Of a stretch of DNA of 12,655 nt, positions 7,076 to 12,655 are shown in pieces. The DNA comes from Anaeroplasmataceae bacterium (lineage in GTDB: Bacteria > Bacillota_I > Bacilli_A > Acholeplasmatales > Anaeroplasmataceae): assembly GCA_020024985.1 (NCBI GenBank), contig JAHHSW010000012.1:1-12655 (forward strand), written 5' to 3'. The position numbers and the translations under genes are program-made. Each line of letters begins with the position of its first letter. The stretch's first letter is position 1. The notes under the pieces are model-generated. The model saw only the letters and a program-made list of their open reading frames with translations. It was not told where the DNA came from and searched no databases.

Positions 7076-8983
7076 TTAAACAAGCTTCATGTTAATCTTT
7101 GTTTCAGTTACACCAGCATTATTAATGTCTAGTGCTAGATGAACATTGCCCTCAAGCTTTTCATCTGAACGAACAATATACTTGTTACCATTGACCATAA
7201 CCTGAAGGAAGTGCTCAGTACCATAGTCTAGCTGAGCTTCTACCTCAGCTGGGATACCCTCACTTGCAATCTTTAAATCATATGGGCTAACATCTATTGA
7301 ATATGGAGAATCGAATGCCTTAACATCTAAAGCACCTATAACCTTCTTTGAAATTGTATCTGGAGAAGGATAGATAACACCCTCAACATCAAACTTGAAG
7401 TTGAATACATGCTTCTTCTTTAGCTTACCATTCTTACCAGTAATGGTATCAAGCTCCTTAACCTTGAGGAACTTAGCTGGAATATGATTAATAAGTGGTA
7501 ATGAATCAACGATTACCTCATTATTAAATGAAACTATCTTCATCATCTTAGGGTCAATTGAAATTGAAATCTCCTTATTAAGCTCTAAAGGCTCGTCAGT
7601 AACAACGAATAGATATCTATCGTTAAGCTTTAGGTAGTTTAGATATTGCTTATTAACCTGCTCTACCTTAACTACTGTAGTCATAAGCTCACCACCGAAG
7701 CTAATAGCCTCAACTGGAATAATAACCTTACCATCACAATCAGCTGTATGCATTGCCTTTGGAAGGGCAATTTCATTACCAGCAAGAATTAGCTTATTAG
7801 CTCTAACCTCACAAGGTAGGGCCATTTCCTTTGGTAATCTTGGAAGGATTGTCTCCTCAGTTTCCTTATCAAAGATATGCATTCTCTTTAAATCGAAGGC
7901 AGCCTTAACAACTGAGCCCTTAGTAAATTCCTCCTCACCAGAGGCCTTAATAATAACTCTTGTATTGCTTTCAGTAAAGCCATCTCCATCCATATTTAAA
8001 TCTCCATAAACTAATGTTTCAGTACCTAGCTCCTCTAAATGTGAAATCTTAACATTTAATAAGGCATCAGCCCCCTCAAGATCCTCAGGCTTGAAGCTGA
8101 TATTTTCACATCTTAAGCCGATAGTAACTACAGTCTTACCATCAATATATTCTGGCTTAACCTTTAGGAAGTACTCATCAGGTACTAAAATTTCATTTGT
8201 AGTATTTAAGAATTTAATTCTAACCTTATCACCCTCATTAGTTAAGGTAGCCTCAAAGAAATTCATTTGTGGAGTTCCAATGAAGCCAGCAACGAACTTG
8301 TTTACTGGATAACGGTATAAATCCTTTGGTTTTTCAATTTGCTGAACAACACCATTCTTCATAACAACGATACGGCTACCCATTGTCATAGCCTCTACCT
8401 GGTCATGTGTTACATAAATGAAGGTTGTTTGTAGCTTCTCATGAAGCTTTGCAATCTCACTACGCATTTGAGTACGTAGCTTTGCATCTAGATTTGATAG
8501 TGGCTCATCAAGTAGGAAAACCTTAGGATTTCTTAAAATCGCACGTCCTAGGGCAACTCTTTGTCTTTGACCACCAGACATAGCCTTAGGCTTACGATCT
8601 AGGTATTCAGTAATACTTAAAATCTTAGCAGCCTCTAAAATTCTTTCATGAATTTCTTCCTTTGGTACCTTTCTAATCTTTAATCCAAATGCCATGTTTT
8701 CGTAAACTGTCATATGTGGGTATAAAGCGTAATTTTGGAAAACCATTGCGATATCTCTATCCTTTGGCTCTACATCATTAACAACCTCATCACCAATACG
8801 AAGCTCACCTGCTGTTATATCCTCTAGACCAGCAATCATACGAAGTGTTGTAGATTTTCCGCAGCCTGATGGTCCAACGAATACAATAAATTCCTTGTCC
8901 TCAATATCCATATTGAAGTCATTTACAGCCTTTACCCCATTTGGGTAAACCTTGTATATATGTTTTAAACTTACATTAGCCAT
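7076..8983 (-). CDS. malK: MalK/MsmK-type sugar ABC transporter ATPase with extended C-terminus
   Basis: This ATPase powers maltodextrin import through MalF-MalG on the inner face of the membrane. It has Walker [10 protein letters not shown] (37-45), Q-loop Q83, signature MSGGQ (135-139), Walker B ending LLDEP (157-161), D-loop SNLD (163-166) and switch H193. The MalK-type regulatory (TOBE/OB) domain spans about 236-379, with [13 protein letters not shown] (316-328) and a typical family ending MHIFDKETE (368-376). Canonical MalK/MsmK proteins stop near residue 370-380, but this one runs to 635. The extra 256 residues look like two more regulatory-type modules, including [11 protein letters not shown] (585-595), close to the [10 protein letters not shown] signature. 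The frame is unbroken. The ATG is preceded by GGGGA nine bases upstream and by AGGA three bases upstream. The gene lies 49 bp after malG. ATPase and sugar-importer class are certain; specificity comes from neighbours. Confidence 0.95.
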   Translation of the reverse strand: MANVSLKHIYKVYPNGVKAVNDFNMDIEDKEFIVFVGPSGCGKSTTLRMIAGLEDITAGELRIGDEVVNDVEPKDRDIAMVFQNYALYPHMTVYENMAFGLKIRKVPKEEIHERILEAAKILSITEYLDRKPKAMSGGQRQRVALGRAILRNPKVFLLDEPLSNLDAKLRTQMRSEIAKLHEKLQTTFIYVTHDQVEAMTMGSRIVVMKNGVVQQIEKPKDLYRYPVNKFVAGFIGTPQMNFFEATLTNEGDKVRIKFLNTTNEILVPDEYFLKVKPEYIDGKTVVTIGLRCENISFKPEDLEGADALLNVKISHLEELGTETLVYGDLNMDGDGFTESNTRVIIKASGEEEFTKGSVVKAAFDLKRMHIFDKETEETILPRLPKEMALPCEVRANKLILAGNEIALPKAMHTADCDGKVIIPVEAISFGGELMTTVVKVEQVNKQYLNYLKLNDRYLFVVTDEPLELNKEISISIDPKMMKIVSFNNEVIVDSLPLINHIPAKFLKVKELDTITGKNGKLKKKHVFNFKFDVEGVIYPSPDTISKKVIGALDVKAFDSPYSIDVSPYDLKIASEGIPAEVEAQLDYGTEHFLQVMVNGNKYIVRSDEKLEGNVHLALDINNAGVTETKINMKLV

Positions 8984-9032
8984 AAGTCCTCATCCCCATT
9001 TTAAAAAATTTTAATTGTACATAGGTTAAATT

Positions 9033-9890
9033 TTAACCCTTAACAGAACCACCAGTGATTCCCTCTACATAGTATCTTTGTAGCCAGAAGAATAAAATTG
9101 TAATTGGCACTGATACTAATACTCCTCCTGCACAGAATCTTGTGAAATATGTATATCTAGATTCTGGTGATAGGAAGGCTTGAAGTCCTACTGCTACATT
9201 AAATTGCTCCTGATTACCATTTGCAATAAATGATGCGAACATGAAGTCGCCCCAAGGACCAACAAATGCCATTAATAGCATATAAATTACGATAGGCTTA
9301 GCTAGTGGCATAATTACTCTAAAGAAAATTGTGTTAGCTGAAGCACCATCGATTTTTGCAGCCTCATCTAGTGAATATGGAATAGTATCAAAATATCCCT
9401 TAGAAATATAATATCCCATTGCTGATCCACCACAGTATACTAGAATTAAGCTGAAAATATTGTTATTTAAGCCAAGTGGCTTTAATAAGTGATAAATTGC
9501 AATCATACTAAGGAAGCCAGGGAACATACCTAGAATTAATATTAAATTCATATAAAGCTTCTTTCCCTTGAATCTTAGTCTTGAGAAGGCATAGCTTACC
9601 ATTAGTGTTAAAATAGTTTGAACAACACAGGTAACAGCGGCAATGATAAATGTATTTAAATACCATCTAGGGAAATTGAATTTATCAGTTTCAGTAAATA
9701 GCTTAATATAATTATCAAAGGTCCATTGCTTTGGTAGTAAATAGCCTACCCAAGCACCAGGCTCACCTCTAAATGATTGAAGCAATAAATATAAGAATGG
9801 TAATAACCATAATATACTAATTATAACTAAGATAATGTAGGTAAGTGTGTTACCTACTATTCTATTAACCTTTTGACTACTCTTTCTCAT
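9033..9890 (-). CDS. malG: Maltodextrin ABC transporter permease MalG
   Basis: This is the inner-membrane permease that pairs with MalF to form the sugar channel. The 285 residues fit the CUT1 MalG family. About six membrane segments can be seen, starting at 13-38 (hydrophobic and Trp-rich) and ending at 255-270. The cytoplasmic EAA loop that docks on MalK is at about 176-196 (EAAKIDGA, then MPLAKP). The C-terminus QRYYVEGITGG is typical of MalG. Its ATG overlaps the malF stop as TAATG, which implies translational coupling. A GAGGGGGA ribosome site lies inside the end of malF. The gene is followed after 49 bp by malK. Confidence 0.96.
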   Translation of the reverse strand: MRKSSQKVNRIVGNTLTYIILVIISILWLLPFLYLLLQSFRGEPGAWVGYLLPKQWTFDNYIKLFTETDKFNFPRWYLNTFIIAAVTCVVQTILTLMVSYAFSRLRFKGKKLYMNLILILGMFPGFLSMIAIYHLLKPLGLNNNIFSLILVYCGGSAMGYYISKGYFDTIPYSLDEAAKIDGASANTIFFRVIMPLAKPIVIYMLLMAFVGPWGDFMFASFIANGNQEQFNVAVGLQAFLSPESRYTYFTRFCAGGVLVSVPITILFFWLQRYYVEGITGGSVKG

Positions 9891-11398
9891 TATTTGAAGT
9901 CCCCCTCATTTTGTACTGAGCTAGATTTGTTATAGAAGATTAATGATATTACAGCACAAATAATGAATACTAAAATACCAATAACTGATGCAAGCTTATA
10001 GTTAGCATCATTAACTGTTAACTTATATAGCCAAGTAATTAATAAATCTGTTGTACCAGCGAACTGATAATCTAGGTTACTTGGATTTCCACCTGTTAAT
10101 AGGAAAATAACATTGAAGTTATTAATGTTTCCTACGAAGGCACTAATTAAGTAAGGGCCAGTAACGAACAGCATATATGGAAGTGTGATCTTCATGTACA
10201 TTCTAAATGGTGAAGCACCATCGATCTTTGCAGATTCATATAAATCCTCAGGAATATTCATTAAAATACCTGAGCAAATTAGCATTGTATATGGAATACC
10301 AATCCAAATATTAACAACGATAACTGTAATTTTAGCTAGAGTCTCAGTTCCTAGCCAAGGAATAGCATTAGTTATAATGCCCATCTTTTCTAATACGTAG
10401 TTTAGGGCACCTCTATCCTGTAGAATCTGGCTCATTAATAGTAAGGAAATAAAGCTTGGTACTGCTATTGTGAAAATTAAAATAGTTCTCCAAAGCTTTT
10501 TAAGCTTAATACCCTTTTTATTAATTAAAATTGCAACACCCATTCCTAAGAAATAGTTAGAGAATGTAGCGAATATAGCCCAAATAAAGGTCCATAATAC
10601 TACATGCTTAAATGTATAGAAGAATAACTTTGAATTTGCAGATAATCCACCACCAAGAAGGGTGAAGAAATTATCGAATGCAACCCAATCTAATAGCTTG
10701 TTAGGTGGGTTATTGTATTGATCCCAGTTCGTAAACGCTACAAGAATCATAAACACTAAAGGTAAAATAGTAAAGAATACTAATCCTAGTGTTGGGATTG
10801 CTAGTAGGGTTGCATGATACTGCTTATCACCAATAGCCCTCAAATCATCCTTATTATTTGAAATATGCTTACCAATTTCATATAGCCTTTGCGTATTAAA
10901 GGCATCCTTTACACTGGTTCTCCAGCTATGAACAAAGGCAATGATAATCGCAATTGTTAAAACTGAATATAAAAGGATGAGCATTGAGTTATCACCAAAT
11001 ACTGTAATAGGGTTTCCACCAGGTGAAAGACCCTCATGAGTTTCTACTAATCCTAGTGAACCTAAAAGATGTAGATACTTCCATCCAAAGCCAATCATAT
11101 AGACAATAAACGCAATTTCAAACACTAAGAATAAAAGTCCTCTTATAATTTGTCCATGCATTAGCTGACCAAAGCCCATAACCAAAAATGAGGTTCTAGT
11201 TCTCCAGTCTCCCTTAACTAAGGCATCATATAGGAGCTTAAATTCATTAGCTATCTGATCCCAAAGCTTTTTAGCCTTTGCAGGAATCGTTTTTGTAAAG
11301 AAATTAGCTAATCTAGAAGGAAGCATTTTAAAATAGTGTCCAATGCCATATAGCTTGCGTTGGAACCAATTTAGCTTATATAGTTCAATATCAACCAT
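9890..11398 (-). CDS. malF: Maltodextrin ABC transporter permease MalF
   Basis: This is the larger permease of the importer and the likely main contact for MalE. The 502 residues include a Lys-rich, amphipathic, cytoplasmic N-terminus (1-66). Two N-terminal membrane segments follow (about 69-103 and 137-156), beyond the usual six-helix core at about 195-490. This gives an eight-helix layout like E. coli MalF. The EAA loop is at about 388-407 (ESAKIDGASP, then TLP). The segment FNVIFLLTGGNP (428-439) is typical of sugar permeases. The ATG follows GGAGGAAAA. It lies 110 bp after malE, with a hairpin between, and overlaps malG by one base. Confidence 0.96.
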   Translation of the reverse strand: MVDIELYKLNWFQRKLYGIGHYFKMLPSRLANFFTKTIPAKAKKLWDQIANEFKLLYDALVKGDWRTRTSFLVMGFGQLMHGQIIRGLLFLVFEIAFIVYMIGFGWKYLHLLGSLGLVETHEGLSPGGNPITVFGDNSMLILLYSVLTIAIIIAFVHSWRTSVKDAFNTQRLYEIGKHISNNKDDLRAIGDKQYHATLLAIPTLGLVFFTILPLVFMILVAFTNWDQYNNPPNKLLDWVAFDNFFTLLGGGLSANSKLFFYTFKHVVLWTFIWAIFATFSNYFLGMGVAILINKKGIKLKKLWRTILIFTIAVPSFISLLLMSQILQDRGALNYVLEKMGIITNAIPWLGTETLAKITVIVVNIWIGIPYTMLICSGILMNIPEDLYESAKIDGASPFRMYMKITLPYMLFVTGPYLISAFVGNINNFNVIFLLTGGNPSNLDYQFAGTTDLLITWLYKLTVNDANYKLASVIGILVFIICAVISLIFYNKSSSVQNEGDFK

Positions 11399-11421
11399 AA
11401 TTTTCCTCCATTAAAAGTATA

Positions 11422-11468
11422 AGAAGATATGCCCTAAAGCATCATAATTAGTTTCGGACATATCTTCT
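11422..11468 (-). other. Intercistronic stem-loop between malE and malF
   Basis: Arms 11422-11434 and 11456-11468 form a 13-bp stem in minus-strand RNA with a 21-base loop. It comprises ten perfect pairs, one G-U wobble (11432/11458, C-A on the plus strand) and two further C-G pairs. It starts 40 bases after the malE stop. The following bases (UAUACUUUU) make only a weak terminator tail. Hairpins placed after binding-protein genes are known to protect that mRNA segment and lower permease expression, as at E. coli malE-malF. That role is likely here but inferred. Confidence 0.7.
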
Positions 11469-11508
11469 CATGTATTCGAATATTTAATTACTTATAATTA
11501 GATAATTT

Positions 11509-12655
11509 TTACTTTGGAGCAACAGTTGTCTTAATTAAAGCAACCATCTTATCTAATGCAGATTGTACATTATCTAAAGTAATCTTCTTATCATCTGTAG
11601 CACATACTTGCTTACCGAATGCTTCTACTGCTGACCAGTAGTTAGAAGGTACTGACTCTTGAGGTACAGCGAACTTATTTTGAAGCATTAATGCTGATAA
11701 AGCTACGTCCTTTTGAACCTTTTCCATATTTTGAACCTTGATTGCTGAAGGACCAACTGAAGTCTTGTCATAACGATATTCTTGTGCTGCTTCATCTGTT
11801 AAATACTTAGCTAATTGATGAGCCTCGTCTAAATGCTTAGATTGAGAGTTAACACCCATTAGCTTATATCCTGCGAATGAACCCATTTGATAAGATTGAC
11901 CATCAACAATGAACTCAGGAAGCTTTGTAGCTGCATAGTTTTCACCTAATGAGCCTTCGATGTCTGATGCATTCCATGTACCAGAAATAGCTGCGATACA
12001 AGTACCATTCTTAAATCCAGCCTTAATTTCATCATCGGCACCATTAATGAAGCCGCCCTTACCATCACCAACCTCTTGGTAGCTTGCGATATCCATCATA
12101 GCCTTAGCTGCGATTAAACCATTTGCGTTATTGAAGTCACAAGTAACCTCAGTCTCCTTGTACTCATCATCGTACTTAACACCATATGTACATCCAGTAC
12201 CGAAGAAGAAGCCTGCATCATACCAAGAGTTATCTAGGTCCATGATGAAGTGCTTCTTTAATTGGTTAGCCTTCTTTAATAATGAATCAAATGACTTAAC
12301 ATCATCTAATGTTAATTCAGCCTTGTTATAATATAGGAAGTATCCGTTATCACCAGTTAGTGGGTAACCAAATACCTTACCGTCAGCTGCTTGAGCTGCC
12401 TTTACAGAAGATGGATCATTAATCTTCTTTACATGCTCTAAATTAGCACCTGCTACCTCTGCTACTGCACCAAGACGAGCTAATCTAGCTGTTGCATCGT
12501 TTGCGTATGCGAATACATCTGCAGAACCAGCGATATCTGTTTGCATCTTAGTTGTAATATCAGTTTCAGCAACTAATCCAACCTTGATATCAAGCTTGAA
12601 GTCTGGGTTCTCCTCCTTAAATTTCTTACATAAATCCTTTAAAACGATTTGTTGG
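11509..12655 (-). CDS. malE: Maltodextrin-binding protein MalE/MalX (5' end outside window)
   Basis: This is the extracellular solute-binding protein that captures maltose or maltodextrins and delivers them to MalF-MalG. The open frame runs off the right edge: codons beyond the first internal ATG (12544-12546) read on without a stop and encode FKEENPDFKLD and VGLVAETDITTK, typical of the N-lobe of this family. That ATG is therefore not the true start. About 381 residues are visible; the signal peptide, lipobox and first strand are missing. Family landmarks include GYPLTGDNGYFLYYNK in the N-lobe, AISGTWNA in the middle, and GSFAGYKLMGVN with YLTDEAAQEYRY towards the C-terminus. The stop is TAA. 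It is the most promoter-proximal gene seen and is separated from malF by a hairpin, which fits the high level usually needed for binding proteins. Maltodextrin is the best ligand call given the pullulanase and GH31 partners. Confidence 0.93.
   Translation of the reverse strand, partial: QQIVLKDLCKKFKEENPDFKLDIKVGLVAETDITTKMQTDIAGSADVFAYANDATARLARLGAVAEVAGANLEHVKKINDPSSVKAAQAADGKVFGYPLTGDNGYFLYYNKAELTLDDVKSFDSLLKKANQLKKHFIMDLDNSWYDAGFFFGTGCTYGVKYDDEYKETEVTCDFNNANGLIAAKAMMDIASYQEVGDGKGGFINGADDEIKAGFKNGTCIAAISGTWNASDIEGSLGENYAATKLPEFIVDGQSYQMGSFAGYKLMGVNSQSKHLDEAHQLAKYLTDEAAQEYRYDKTSVGPSAIKVQNMEKVQKDVALSALMLQNKFAVPQESVPSNYWSAVEAFGKQVCATDDKKITLDNVQSALDKMVALIKTTVAPK

Noticed and set aside
8091-8312. 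Plus-strand open frame opposite malK (and similar ones at 10185-10400 and 12131-12331)
   Set aside because: The opposite strand encodes clear family motifs throughout; the antisense peptides show no domain or convincing start context.
9024-9038. Palindrome GGTTAAA/TTTAACC overlapping the malG stop
   Set aside because: With a single central base it makes a weak RNA hairpin and it overlaps coding sequence; there is no U tract or other support.
12544-12546. ATG as the start of malE
   Set aside because: The frame continues upstream to the window edge with typical binding-protein sequence and no stop, and a start here would remove the signal peptide and the N-lobe.
1-12655. UGA-as-tryptophan code, as in Mycoplasma
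   Set aside because: All seven frames are intact with TGG for Trp and no internal TGA, so the standard bacterial code fits.
1-12655. Mobile elements, CRISPR arrays, tRNA or rRNA genes
   Set aside because: The DNA is almost fully occupied by metabolic genes, and I saw no transposase, regularly spaced repeats or RNA gene signatures.

Overview
The window is one AT-rich stretch in which all seven genes lie on the minus strand, closely spaced, like a single operon read from right to left. Low G+C, Gram-positive-type lipoprotein signals, purine-rich Shine-Dalgarno sequences and Firmicutes-style transporter genes point to a Firmicutes relative, perhaps Bacilli, Erysipelotrichia or a Mollicutes-like gut lineage. 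The lineage is inferred, since no marker gene is present. Tryptophan is encoded by TGG and every frame is intact under the standard bacterial code, so UGA is not read as tryptophan here.

Layout in the direction of transcription: a maltodextrin-binding protein (11509-12655, 5' end outside the window), an intercistronic hairpin (11422-11468), permeases MalF (9890-11398) and MalG (9033-9890, overlapping MalF by one base), an unusually long MalK-type ATPase (7076-8983), a terminator-like hairpin with a nested palindrome (6995-7061), a cytoplasmic GH31 alpha-glucosidase (4997-6979), a third hairpin (4928-4958), a large surface lipoprotein made of six repeats (2850-4898), a secreted type I pullulanase lipoprotein (91-2790), and a final terminator (42-79). 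The promoter and any regulator must lie beyond the right edge; no convincing internal promoter was found.

Together the genes describe a starch/glycogen/pullulan utilisation system. The anchored pullulanase cuts alpha-1,6 branches outside the cell, and the six-repeat lipoprotein may hold the polymer at the surface. MalE binds the released maltodextrins, MalF-MalG-MalK import them, and the GH31 enzyme releases glucose inside.

The two least ordinary items are the six-repeat lipoprotein, a candidate new alpha-glucan-binding protein whose repeats faintly resemble the pullulanase's own CBM41 domain, and the MalK, which carries about 256 extra C-terminal residues that look like further copies of its regulatory domain. 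Three of the six gene junctions carry RNA hairpins, suggesting that the operon is expressed in graded segments.
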